Part shown: piece by piece, positions 51,001-59,581 of the stretch
Numbering within the stretch: position 1 is the stretch's first letter
Layout of the letters: every line of letters begins with the position of its first letter
Origin: Flavobacterium solisilvae
Lineage (GTDB): Bacteria > Bacteroidota > Bacteroidia > Flavobacteriales > Flavobacteriaceae
Assembly: GCF_012911605.1 (NCBI RefSeq)
Contig: NZ_JAAMPT010000208.1
Location: 351,285-415,284 of the forward strand
Direction: 5' to 3'
DNA: 64,000 nucleotides
Made by a program: the position numbers and the translations under genes
Notes under the pieces: generated by a model
Seen by the model: the letters and a program-made list of their open reading frames with translations, nothing else
The model's database searches: none
Told to the model about the DNA's origin: nothing

Positions 51001-54000
51001 CAAGATTTAACGGTTGGTCAAACTCAAGTTATTAATACACTTGATTTAACGTATTATCCAGCAGAACGCGGACCATATAATTTTGAACCTGCTGGAGCAA
51101 CAGGGAATTTGCCAAATCCAGCCGAAAATTTTGGTGGAATTACGCGTGCTATTAATTCAACCAATTTTGAACAAAGTAATGTGGAATACATACAGTTTTG
51201 GATAATGGATCCATATTATAATGGAGGTTCAAATCCCGATTTGAATGCGCAAAATCCATTAAATACTGGAAAAATTTATTTTAACCTTGGAGAAATATCC
51301 GAAGATATTTTAAAGGATGAAAGAAAACAATATGAAAACGGGTTGCCAGCTAACGGTAATTCGCAAGCTTTAACAAGTTCAACTACTTGGGGAAAAGTGC
51401 CTTCTTCTCAGTCGTTAATTTATGCTTTTGATGTTGATGGAGCTAATAGAGCTGCGCAAGACGTTGGTTTTGATGGGTTAAGTGACGAAGAAGAAAGAAG
51501 TCTTCTAGGAATGGATCCAGCATTTGCAAGTTTGCCCGATCCAGCTGGAGATAATTATCAATATTTTTTAAATGCTAGCGGAAATATTTTCCAGCGTTAT
51601 AAAAACTATAATGGTGTTGAAGGAAACTCGCCAGTTACGGTTACCGATAATAATAGAGGTTCAACAACGTTACCCGATGTTGAAGACTTGAACAGAGATA
51701 ATACCATGAACACCATCAATGCTTATTATGAATACAGTATTGATATTAAACCAGATATGGCTGTTGGAACAAATTTTATCACAGATGATAATCCAACAAC
51801 GGTGTCAAATCTTCCTAATGGTGGAGCAATCAGTGCTCGATGGCTACAGTTTAAAATTCCAGTAAAAGAATTTCAAAATAAAGTAGGAAGCATTGCCGAT
51901 TTTCGTTCCATTCGTTTTATGAGAATGTTTATGACTGGATTTACGGAGCCAATTACAGTTCGTTTTGGTGCTTTGGATTTAGTTCGTGGTGAATGGAGAC
52001 GTTATGAAAATTCATTTGAAGCAAACGATAATAATCCAAATGATGATGGAACTAACTTTGATGTATTATCTGTAAACATTCAAGAAAATGCAAAAAGAAA
52101 ACCAATTCCTTATGTAACACCACCAGGAGTTGTTAGAGAACAAGCAGCAATGGGTAATGATATCGTGAACCAAAACGAGCAATCACTTTCTCTTCGAGCT
52201 TCGGGACAAGGACTTAGAACAGCCGATTCAAGAGCAGTTTTCAAAAACGTAAGCATTGATATGCGTCAATTTAATAAATTGAGAATGTTTTTGCATGCAG
52301 AAGCGTTGCCGACCGATCCAACACCATTGCAAGATGATCAAATGGCAGCTTTCATTCGTTTAGGAAATGACTTTACCGATAACTTCTATGAAGTTCAAAT
52401 TCCGTTAAAAGTTACCGCAGAAAACGCAACATTGGCTGAAGATATTTGGCCAGAAATTAATGAAATCGATTTACCAATTGCTTTATTAACCAAGTTAAAA
52501 GTTCTAGCAATGGGTGCAGATGCGCCGCCAGCCGATGATAACGGAATTCGATATGCTAATGATGTGGAACTAGATCCAGGCTTGGCTTCAAATCCTAATC
52601 GCGGACCATTGCGCATAGGTATTAAAGGAAATCCAAATTTTGGTTTAGTGAGAACATTAATGGTTGGTATTAGAAATATTTCTTCGCAAGATGGAGTAAA
52701 AGGAGAAGTTTGGTTTAACGAACTTCGTTTAGCCGATATGAGCAATAAAGGCGGAATGGCAGCAGTCATCAATATGGATGCAAATATGGCTGATTTTGCT
52801 ACTGTTTCTGCAACGGGAAGAAAAAGTACTATTGGTTTTGGAGCATTAGAAGAAGGTCCAAACGAAAGAAGTCGTGAAGATGTTTTACTTTACAATGTTG
52901 TAACCAATATTAGTTTAGGGAAATTATTGCCAAAAAAATGGGGAATTAATTTGCCGTTTAACTATGCTATTGGCGAAGAAACTATAACGCCAGAATATGA
53001 TCCATATAATCAAGATATTCGTTTGGAGCAATTGTTAAATAATACTTCTGATGCAGCCGAAAGAGATAATATTGAAAACAGAGCAATCGATTATACAAAA
53101 AGAAAAAGTATCAATTTTATTGGAGTGAAAAAAGATCGTGCACCCGAACAAAAAGCAAGAATCTATGATCCTGAAAACTTGACATTATCTTATTCGTATA
53201 ATGAAGTAAAAAAACAAAACTACGAAGTAGAAAGCTTTATTGATCAACAGGTTAATGCTACTGTGGATTACACTTATACTTTTCAGCCAAAAACACTTGA
53301 ACCGTTTAAGAAAACCAAGTTCATGAAGAAAAGTAAATATTGGCAAATGTTGAGCGATTTTAATTTTAATTATTTGCCAACTAATATTTCGTTTAGTTCT
53401 AATATTATTCGTCAATTTAATAAACAACAATTTAGACAAGTAGAAACTATTGGTATTGGAATTGATCCATTGTATAGAAGAAATTATATGTTCAACTATC
53501 AATATGGATTTAATTATGCTATTTCGAAGTCGTTAAAAGTGAATTATACTGCTTCAACGCGAAATTTAGTTCGAAATTACATAGATGAAAATGGTGATCC
53601 AGATGACAGTTATACTGTTTGGACCGATTTTTGGAACATTGGAACGCCAAATCAACATAACCAACAATTGGTTGTAAATTATGATTTGCCAATAAATAAA
53701 ATACCACTTTTATCGTTTGTAAAATCGACGTATTCTTATACTGGAGATTTTAGTTGGACAAGAGCATCGTTGGCTTTTCAAGAAGTTGACGGATATAATT
53801 TAGGAAATACAGTTCAAAATGCTGGTTCGCATAGAGTGAATACTAATTTAACATTGACAACTTTGTATAAATATCTAGGTTTAGGTCCAAAAGCAAAAAC
53901 ACCTGCGCCTAGAACAACTGCGCCAAAACCTGGAGAAAAAATTACAGCAAAACCTCAGGTTGCTCAATCGGAAAATGTTTTCCTTGAAGGATTGAAAGGC

Positions 54001-55347
54001 GTTTTAACCAGTGTGAAAAATTTACAAATCAACTATGTTAGAAACGAAGGAACATTGTTGCCAGGATTTTTGCCAAGTATTGGTTTCTTTGGAACTTCAA
54101 AACCAGGATTAGGATTTGTATTTGGTGATCAAGCAGATATTCGATATGAAGCAGCTCGAAATGGTTGGTTGACTCAAGCACCAGATTTTAATCAAAATTA
54201 TACAAGAAATGTAACTAAAACATTGGATATGACTGCCAATGTTGATTTGTTCCCTGATTTCAATATTACTTTGAATGCTAATAGAACGTATGCTGAGAAT
54301 TTCTCTGAACAGTTTGATGCTGTTGGTAATAACTATACAGCACTTTCACCATACAGTTTAGGTAATTTTTCTGTTTCTACAGTAATGTTAAAATCGGCAT
54401 TTAAAGCCAGTGACGAAAATTTCTCTTCATCGTTTAATGATTTTAGAGGTAATAGAATTATCATAGCCGATAGACTAGCAGAACAATATTATGGAAATAA
54501 TACCTATGCTAGAGATGCCGAAGGTTATCCTATTGGTTTTGGTAAAAATAGTCAAGCCGTTTTGTTGCCATCCTTTTTAGCAGCTTATACTGGTTTATAT
54601 ACAATGGGTGCAAACGACTCGGCAAAAGATATTTCGTTGGGTGCTTTGCGAAACATTCCAATTCCAAACTGGACGATAAAATATACTGGATTAATGCGTT
54701 ATAAATTCTTTAAAGATACCTTTAAACGTTTCTCTATTCAGCATGCTTACAGAGCTTCATATACCTTGAATTCGTTCCGTTCTAATTTAGAATACGATAG
54801 AAATAATCCAGCTAATTTTGATACTGGAGGAAATTTCCAAAACAAAACTATCATTGGAAATGCTAACTTAGTTGAACAATTTAATCCTTTGGTAAAAGTT
54901 GAATTTGAAATGAAAAATTCCCTTAATGTTAGAACCGAAATGAAAAAGGATCGAAGTTTATCGATGAGTTTTGATAACAATTTATTGACCGAAGTACAAG
55001 GATTAGAATACATCGTTGGACTTGGATATCGTTTTAAAGATGTAATTATTTCATCATCATTAGCCGATAATCCAACTGGAATTATCAAAAGTGACATCAA
55101 TATGAAAATTGATTTCTCTTATAGAAATTCCAAAACAATCGTTAGATATTTAGATTATGAAAACAATCAATTAGGAAACGGACAGAACATTTGGTCAGCT
55201 AAGTTAACCGCGGATTATTCGTTTAGTAAAAACCTAACGGCCATTTTCTTCTATGATCATTCGTTCTCAAAACCAGTAATTTCTACATCGTTCCCGTTGA
55301 CCAACATTAGAGCTGGATTTACATTGCGATATAATTTTGGAAATTAA
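48064..55347 (+). CDS. sprA: SprA, T9SS translocon and gliding protein
   Basis: A 2427-residue outer-membrane protein (F. johnsoniae SprA has about 2400). The N-terminus has a signal (LIKTVFGLFFLISFDALSQ). Two SprA N-type regions and many beta-strand repeats follow; strand-like segments such as IDMRAPLSWSLSSVPEFPSN and VWFNELRLADMSNKGGMAAV recur, and the C-terminus ends FTLRYNFGN, a typical barrel end. In F. johnsoniae SprA forms a very large single-chain beta-barrel through which T9SS cargo passes, and is needed for gliding. The start is TTG at 48064, because ruvA ends in-frame just before and no ATG lies near the signal. No truncation is seen. Confidence 0.95.
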   Translation: METNYNTFFSNKLIKTVFGLFFLISFDALSQVEENETPKDSVGYKTGRVEIGNPNSIINAYTYDPITNRYIYTSTFEGFNINYPIILTPKEYEELVLRESMRAYYKQKSKAIDGKGTDAEKKDLLPRYYVNSGFFETIFGSNTIDVKPTGSVEMDLGARYTKQDNPAFSPRNRAQTTFDFDQRISMSLMGKVGTRLNVNANYDTESTFAFQNLIKLEYAPTEDDIIQKIEVGNVSMPLTNSLIRGAQSLFGVKAQFQFGKTTITGVFSEQKSQTRSVTAQGGGTIQDFELFALEYDADRHFFLSQYFRNKYNKALERYPYIDSRVQITRIEVWVTNKQNRISNTNNNLRNIIALQDLGEAQIQGINDDDIVSTNLAYYPNFFTSSPDTPTNNKNNIFNPATITSSPQNFVGTLPPGVGILNSNVREIVTSSQGFNQPILPGNTPILTEGTAYAKLENARKLTQNEFTYHPQLGYISLQQRLANDEVLAVAYQYSIGDEVYQVGEFGTDGVESTSISGTPDSPNVSTNSLILKMLKSSLTNVNAPIWNLMMKNIYQIPGGYQLQQEDFRFNILYTDPSPINYISPANSSSPLPADVAETPLIKVFNVDKLNYNNDPQNGGDGFFDFYPGLTVDQQNGRIIFTTVEPFGRHLFEKLRTSSSEDYFENYDATNIPTTNTFNPNQAKYVFREMYRTTQAAALQDASRNKFQLKGRYKSAGGDGIPIGAINVARGSVVVTAGGRVLVEGVDYSVNYQAGRVQILDPSLANTPVEVSVENNATFGQQTRRFMGINVEHKFSDKLMFGGTFLKMTERPFTNKSNYGQESVNNTIFGFNAIYSTEVPFLTRLANKLPNIDTDVPSNLSLRGEIAFLKPDASKNDAFDGESTVYVDDFEGSQTTIDMRAPLSWSLSSVPEFPSNPSPGTVPYNFNSTALDLSYGYKRAKLSWYSIDPTLFVQTPSDVGNDGVSLNTTRRIFNRELYPNQDLTVGQTQVINTLDLTYYPAERGPYNFEPAGATGNLPNPAENFGGITRAINSTNFEQSNVEYIQFWIMDPYYNGGSNPDLNAQNPLNTGKIYFNLGEISEDILKDERKQYENGLPANGNSQALTSSTTWGKVPSSQSLIYAFDVDGANRAAQDVGFDGLSDEEERSLLGMDPAFASLPDPAGDNYQYFLNASGNIFQRYKNYNGVEGNSPVTVTDNNRGSTTLPDVEDLNRDNTMNTINAYYEYSIDIKPDMAVGTNFITDDNPTTVSNLPNGGAISARWLQFKIPVKEFQNKVGSIADFRSIRFMRMFMTGFTEPITVRFGALDLVRGEWRRYENSFEANDNNPNDDGTNFDVLSVNIQENAKRKPIPYVTPPGVVREQAAMGNDIVNQNEQSLSLRASGQGLRTADSRAVFKNVSIDMRQFNKLRMFLHAEALPTDPTPLQDDQMAAFIRLGNDFTDNFYEVQIPLKVTAENATLAEDIWPEINEIDLPIALLTKLKVLAMGADAPPADDNGIRYANDVELDPGLASNPNRGPLRIGIKGNPNFGLVRTLMVGIRNISSQDGVKGEVWFNELRLADMSNKGGMAAVINMDANMADFATVSATGRKSTIGFGALEEGPNERSREDVLLYNVVTNISLGKLLPKKWGINLPFNYAIGEETITPEYDPYNQDIRLEQLLNNTSDAAERDNIENRAIDYTKRKSINFIGVKKDRAPEQKARIYDPENLTLSYSYNEVKKQNYEVESFIDQQVNATVDYTYTFQPKTLEPFKKTKFMKKSKYWQMLSDFNFNYLPTNISFSSNIIRQFNKQQFRQVETIGIGIDPLYRRNYMFNYQYGFNYAISKSLKVNYTASTRNLVRNYIDENGDPDDSYTVWTDFWNIGTPNQHNQQLVVNYDLPINKIPLLSFVKSTYSYTGDFSWTRASLAFQEVDGYNLGNTVQNAGSHRVNTNLTLTTLYKYLGLGPKAKTPAPRTTAPKPGEKITAKPQVAQSENVFLEGLKGVLTSVKNLQINYVRNEGTLLPGFLPSIGFFGTSKPGLGFVFGDQADIRYEAARNGWLTQAPDFNQNYTRNVTKTLDMTANVDLFPDFNITLNANRTYAENFSEQFDAVGNNYTALSPYSLGNFSVSTVMLKSAFKASDENFSSSFNDFRGNRIIIADRLAEQYYGNNTYARDAEGYPIGFGKNSQAVLLPSFLAAYTGLYTMGANDSAKDISLGALRNIPIPNWTIKYTGLMRYKFFKDTFKRFSIQHAYRASYTLNSFRSNLEYDRNNPANFDTGGNFQNKTIIGNANLVEQFNPLVKVEFEMKNSLNVRTEMKKDRSLSMSFDNNLLTEVQGLEYIVGLGYRFKDVIISSSLADNPTGIIKSDINMKIDFSYRNSKTIVRYLDYENNQLGNGQNIWSAKLTADYSFSKNLTAIFFYDHSFSKPVISTSFPLTNIRAGFTLRYNFGN

Positions 55348-55390
55348 TGAATTTTTAAACGATTAGTTTTATAAATCAATTTAGAAATAA

Positions 55391-55398
55391 TACTTTTG
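55391..55398 (+). promoter_or_regulatory. Promoter of gcvH (-7 TACTTTTG)
   Basis: TACTTTTG, exact TAnnTTTG, 24 bases before the gcvH ATG, after sprA. Confidence 0.55.
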
Positions 55399-55422
55399 AG
55401 GAAATTTTAATTACTAAACAAA

Positions 55423-55803
55423 ATGAACATACCAGCTAACTTAAAATACACTAAAGACCACGAATGGGTTGCAATTGATGGCGATACTGCTACAGTAGGA
55501 ATTACAGATTTTGCCCAAAAAGAACTAGGCGATATCGTTTATGTAGAAGTTGAAACTCTTGACCAAACCTTAGATAGAGATGAGGTTTTTGGAACAGTTG
55601 AAGCAGTAAAAACAGTTTCTGATTTGTTTTTGCCTTTAACAGGTGAAATCGTTGAGTTCAATGAAGAACTAGAAACTGCTCCAGAAAACGTTAACAACGA
55701 TCCTTATGGTAAAGGTTGGATGATTAAAGTAAAAATTTCTGATGCTTCAGAAATCGACCAACTATTATCTGCAGATGATTATAAAGCACTTATCGGAGCA
55801 TAA
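55423..55803 (+). CDS. gcvH: Glycine cleavage system H protein
   Basis: A 126-residue lipoyl carrier that shuttles the aminomethyl group between the P, T and L enzymes. The lipoylated lysine is K63 in [16 protein letters not shown], with flanking acidic residues as usual. [20 protein letters not shown] and [17 protein letters not shown] complete the fold. The gcvT and gcvP genes are not nearby. It overlaps the VanZ-like gene by 29 bases. Confidence 0.97.
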   Translation: MNIPANLKYTKDHEWVAIDGDTATVGITDFAQKELGDIVYVEVETLDQTLDRDEVFGTVEAVKTVSDLFLPLTGEIVEFNEELETAPENVNNDPYGKGWMIKVKISDASEIDQLLSADDYKALIGA

Positions 55804-56182
55804 AACCTTTTGGTTTTTAACTGCGCTGGGTTGGACAATCTTTGTTGCTTTTCTATGTTTAGTTAACAATAACGATTTGCCATCCATTGGAATGAAAATC
55901 TCGGGAATCGACAAAGTGATACATTTCTTGTTTCATTTTATTTTCACCTTGCTCTGGTCGATATATTACTTCAGTAAAGACAAAATGTTAACTCCAAAAA
56001 GAGTGATTATCATTGTAATTGCTTCATTAATTTTTGGTGTTATGATAGAATGGTTGCAAGCCAGTTTTACGCTAACTAGACAAGCTGATGTGCTGGACGT
56101 TATTTCCAATACTGGCGGAGCAATTTCATCTGGATTACTAGTTTACCATTTGTTAAAAAAGCATTTTCACTCAAATACTTAA
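55775..56182 (+). CDS. VanZ-like membrane protein
   Basis: A 135-residue VanZ-family protein with about four TM segments ([60 protein letters not shown] and a last one near 110-125). The conserved [10 protein letters not shown] and EWLQ with the [12 protein letters not shown] segment identify the family. VanZ in enterococci raises teicoplanin resistance, but Bacteroidota members are uncharacterised. I chose ATG at 55775 over the earlier one at 55742, since the latter would overlap gcvH by 62 bases. Confidence 0.9.
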   Translation: MIIKHLSEHKTFWFLTALGWTIFVAFLCLVNNNDLPSIGMKISGIDKVIHFLFHFIFTLLWSIYYFSKDKMLTPKRVIIIVIASLIFGVMIEWLQASFTLTRQADVLDVISNTGGAISSGLLVYHLLKKHFHSNT

Positions 56183-56187
56183 ATAAA

Positions 56188-56212
56188 AAGTCCCATTTCG
56201 ATGGGATTTTTC
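56188..56212 (+). terminator. Intrinsic terminator after the VanZ-like gene
   Basis: TCCCAT, TTCG tetraloop, ATGGGA, then a T-run. Confidence 0.88.
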
Positions 56213-56251
56213 TATTTTTATACCTTTATTCCATTCGATTAATCTCTACTT

Positions 56252-56995
56252 ATGAATATTAAGCAATATCTTGACTCGACTTATCTAAAAACACCTGAAC
56301 AAGCAGGACTTTCAGAAGCTGAAAATACGACTATTGTACAGCAATTTATTCAAGAAGCTATTGATGAAGACTTTAAATTAATTATGATTCGTCCCGATAA
56401 AGTAAAAATGGCTCGAAAAATGATTGACGAACAGAAATCAAAAGTACTTGTTGGAACCGTAATCTCTTTTCCCGAAGGAACAAATTCACTAGAAGAAAAA
56501 CTAGACGAAGCACAACAAGCGGTAAATGATGGTGCTGACGAACTAGATTATGTTTGCAATTATAACGCCTTTAAAAATGGGGATATTAATTTAGTAAAAA
56601 AAGAAATTATTGAAGGAACAAAATTGGCTTTTCAAAATCATAAAATAGCCAAATGGATTATAGAAGTTGCAGCGCTAACCGATGCACAAATTATTCAACT
56701 TTGTGTATTGATTAAAAATGTTGTTATTGCAAATTTCAAGGAAGATTGTTACCCAAATGTTTTTGTAAAATCATCCACAGGTTTTTATAAAACAGAAAAC
56801 GGATTGCCAAATGGCGCAACAATCCCTTCAATAATTATGATGATTGAAAATGCTTCACCTTTACCAGTAAAAGCAGCTGGAGGTGTTAGAACCTATGATG
56901 ATGTTGTAGAAATGATACAACTAGGTGTGAAAAGAATTGGAACTTCAGCGGCAAAAACAATTGCTGACGGACAAGTTTCAAAAGAAAATTATTAA
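56252..56995 (+). CDS. deoC: Deoxyribose-phosphate aldolase
   Basis: A 247-residue class I aldolase that splits 2-deoxyribose-5-phosphate into glyceraldehyde-3-phosphate and acetaldehyde in nucleoside catabolism. The N-terminal DSTYLKTPEQAGLSE is of the family, the Schiff-base lysine is in NVFVKSSTGFYKTENG, near residue 172, and the second conserved lysine in LPVKAAGGVRTYDDVVEM (about 207). Both are present. It lies 15 bases before remB. Confidence 0.93.
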   Translation: MNIKQYLDSTYLKTPEQAGLSEAENTTIVQQFIQEAIDEDFKLIMIRPDKVKMARKMIDEQKSKVLVGTVISFPEGTNSLEEKLDEAQQAVNDGADELDYVCNYNAFKNGDINLVKKEIIEGTKLAFQNHKIAKWIIEVAALTDAQIIQLCVLIKNVVIANFKEDCYPNVFVKSSTGFYKTENGLPNGATIPSIIMMIENASPLPVKAAGGVRTYDDVVEMIQLGVKRIGTSAAKTIADGQVSKENY

Positions 56996-57010
56996 AATTA
57001 GAATTCTATC

Positions 57011-59131
57011 ATGAATAAATTAATTGTCTTACTATCGATTTTTGTTGGATGGGTTGCTAATGCGCAGCGAGAAAATACAATTTCTGAAAAATTTCCTGTT
57101 TTTCCTGAGTGTGAAAATCAGCAAGGAACTGAATTGGAAACCTGTTTTTACAATACTGTACATGATTTTGTGTACAATAACTTCAAAGTTTCAGACGAAT
57201 TGCAAAGCAAAAATTATAAAGGCAATGTCATCGTACTATTTGAAGTAACTAATGAAGGAAAATTTGTCGTGCAATATGTTGATGCCAACGAAAAAGAGCT
57301 AATAGAAGAAAGCAAAAGGGTTTTTGGTTTATTGCCAAAAATCTCTCCGCCAAGCTACAACGGAAATCCAACGTATGCTAAATATACTATTAAATTTGCT
57401 ATTCCATTGCAAAGTATTGCACAAATTCAAGCCGCAAAAGAAACTGAAAAAGCTGCACAGCTAAACTCGAAAAAATACATTCCAAGCAATGTGAAAGAAC
57501 TAAACGAAGTTGATGGAATTCAGTATAAAAAATTTGATAATCCGCAATTTTCAAGTCACTTGAATATTCCGTTTTCACACAGTTATTATGCACAGTTTGA
57601 TGACGAAATGAATATTGTTGGAACAAATAATCACACAGGTTCAAAACCCTATTCTTTTTCAGATGTTTCAAAATATTACAATGTAAAAGAAGAAACCGAA
57701 AAATTATATAAAAACAAATCGGGTTGGTGGGGAAAAAAGCTTTGGAACGAAAATCTAGTTGCCATGCAAGGCGAAGATTATTGGTTTACATTAAACCCAA
57801 TTCTAGATTTACAATTAGGAAGAAGTCAATCCGATGCTTCAAATAGTACTTTTGTCAACACACGAGGAATTCAATTTAACGGAGGTTTGGGCAAAACCGT
57901 CAATTTTACCACAACTATTTATGAAAGTCAAGGTCGATTTGCAGGATATTTTAATCGATATGCCGAGTCGATAAAACCTTCGGGCGGAAATCCAGCGATT
58001 ATTCCTGGAATTGGGATTGCAAAAGATTTTAAAACTGATGCGTATGATTTTCCTTTAGCAGAAGCTAATTTAGCCTTTACGCCAAGCCAGTTTTTCAATC
58101 TGAATTTAGGTTATGGAAGAAACTTTTTAGGCGATGGATATCGTTCACTTTTGTTAAGCGATGGTGCAAGTCCTTATCCCTATTTTAAAGTAAATACCAC
58201 TTTTTGGAAAATAAAATACACCAATATTTATACTTGGTTAAAAGACGTTCGTCCCGAAGTTACCGAAGATAGAACCTATGCCACAAAATATGTAGCCAGT
58301 CATTATTTGAGTTTAAATGTAACTAACCGATGGAATTTAGGATTGTTTGAATCGGTGGTTTGGACAGATCAAAACAATCGTGGTTTTGATATGAGTTTTG
58401 TAAACCCAATCATTTTTTATCGTGCGGTTGAATTTTCATCGTCTTCTCGAAGTGGAAATGCTTTGTTGGGTTTAACTTCAAAATATAAATGGAACAATCA
58501 AATCAATTTTTACGGACAATTTTTGTTAGATGAATTTTCGTTAAACGATGTAAAAGCAGGCGATAAAAGTTGGAAGAATAAATTTGGTTACCAATTAGGA
58601 GCAAAATATTATCATGCGTTCAGCGTCAAAAATCTGTTGTTGCAATTAGAATACAATCACGTTCGACCATATGTGTATGCACATAGCGAAGCAATAACCA
58701 ATTATGGACATAATAATCAAAGTTTAGGACACAATTGGGGAGGAAATTTCAAAGAAGTAGTTGCCATTGCTCGTTACTTTAAAGGAAGATATTTTGCCGA
58801 TGCTAAAATTACTTTTGGACAACGCGGATTAGATTTTGATACTACTGAAGATAGTTTTAATTATGGCGGAAATATCTATTTGGATTATGATTTAAACCGA
58901 CCTTTTGATACAGGAGTTGAAATTGGTCAAGGAAATAAAACTACTATTTTCATTGCTGATTTACAAGCTGGTTATTTGATCAATCCATCAACTAATATGA
59001 AATTATTCGGAAGTTTAATCTATCGTAGTTTTAATCCAACTGCCGATACAGCTTCGGCTTTTAAAGAAAATACAACTTGGTTTTCTTTAGGTTTACGATG
59101 TGATATATTCAATTGGTATTTTGATTATTAG
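57011..59131 (+). CDS. remB: Gliding motility protein RemB
   Basis: A 706-residue exported protein (signal MNKLIVLLSIFVGWVANAQ). Residues about 30-135 are like a TonB C-terminal-type module (GNVIVLFEVTNEGKFVVQYV). The rest is a beta-rich outer-membrane-like domain with Asn/Gly-containing strands (KYVASHYLSLNVTNRWNLGL, GYLINPSTNMKLFGSLIYRS) ending RCDIFNWYFDY, related to Wzi-type capsule proteins. In F. johnsoniae RemB is linked to gliding and attachment. The order sprA-gcvH-vanZ-deoC-remB is a conserved motility neighbourhood. Confidence 0.82.
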   Translation: MNKLIVLLSIFVGWVANAQRENTISEKFPVFPECENQQGTELETCFYNTVHDFVYNNFKVSDELQSKNYKGNVIVLFEVTNEGKFVVQYVDANEKELIEESKRVFGLLPKISPPSYNGNPTYAKYTIKFAIPLQSIAQIQAAKETEKAAQLNSKKYIPSNVKELNEVDGIQYKKFDNPQFSSHLNIPFSHSYYAQFDDEMNIVGTNNHTGSKPYSFSDVSKYYNVKEETEKLYKNKSGWWGKKLWNENLVAMQGEDYWFTLNPILDLQLGRSQSDASNSTFVNTRGIQFNGGLGKTVNFTTTIYESQGRFAGYFNRYAESIKPSGGNPAIIPGIGIAKDFKTDAYDFPLAEANLAFTPSQFFNLNLGYGRNFLGDGYRSLLLSDGASPYPYFKVNTTFWKIKYTNIYTWLKDVRPEVTEDRTYATKYVASHYLSLNVTNRWNLGLFESVVWTDQNNRGFDMSFVNPIIFYRAVEFSSSSRSGNALLGLTSKYKWNNQINFYGQFLLDEFSLNDVKAGDKSWKNKFGYQLGAKYYHAFSVKNLLLQLEYNHVRPYVYAHSEAITNYGHNNQSLGHNWGGNFKEVVAIARYFKGRYFADAKITFGQRGLDFDTTEDSFNYGGNIYLDYDLNRPFDTGVEIGQGNKTTIFIADLQAGYLINPSTNMKLFGSLIYRSFNPTADTASAFKENTTWFSLGLRCDIFNWYFDY

Positions 59132-59153
59132 AATTAAATAATTTTAAAATTAG

Positions 59154-59190
59154 TTCCGTAAATGTTGAAAGACTTTACGGAATTTTTTTT
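59154..59190 (+). terminator. Intrinsic terminator after remB
   Basis: TTCCGTAAA and TTTACGGAA with an 11-base loop, then eight T residues. Confidence 0.92.
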
Positions 59191-59581
59191 GATAATAATT
59201 TAGATGTTTTTCAGTTGAAGATCGAGATAGTTTTATAAAAAAATAAGTTTATTCGGTATTTTTATAACACAGATTTTTTAGAATAAATTTTAAAAAACAA
59301 TTTTAAGAAAATTTTTAATTCTACTGATAAATGCCGTTAAATGGTAGTTTGTATAGCTAAGGTTATGCTGTAAAGTGCTTTTAAATTTCGTTAAATTAGA
59401 AAGTATTGCTCTTTTATATAAGGTTTTAAGTAAATAGTTTTACTCTCATAATTAACCAAATTCCAAATTTAATATGATTGCCAATTACTTTACAAAAAGT
59501 TCATCACGGTCAGCTTCAATTCTACGAAGCAATGACAATTAACAAAAACCAACTTCAATTGGTTTAGCATTAGGGTTTTTG
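59191..59581. other. Intergenic region with a broken signal-peptide reading frame
   Basis: The gap between remB and the adhesin gene is 447 bases and AT-rich. After the terminator it holds no recognisable RNA or promoter of good quality. From ATG at 59474 the adhesin frame is open for 22 codons (MIANYFTKSSSRSASILRS), meets TAA at 59540-59542, then continues QKPTSIGLALGFLMLLFASV into the annotated gene. Together these parts look like one long signal peptide. Confidence 0.6.

Noticed and set aside
53185..53502. Minus-strand ORFs inside sprA
   Set aside because: They are shadows of the long conserved sprA frame and match no family that I recognise.
55742..55774. Earlier start for the VanZ-like gene
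   Set aside because: It would overlap gcvH by 62 bases and adds residues not matching the family; ATG 55775 is preferred.
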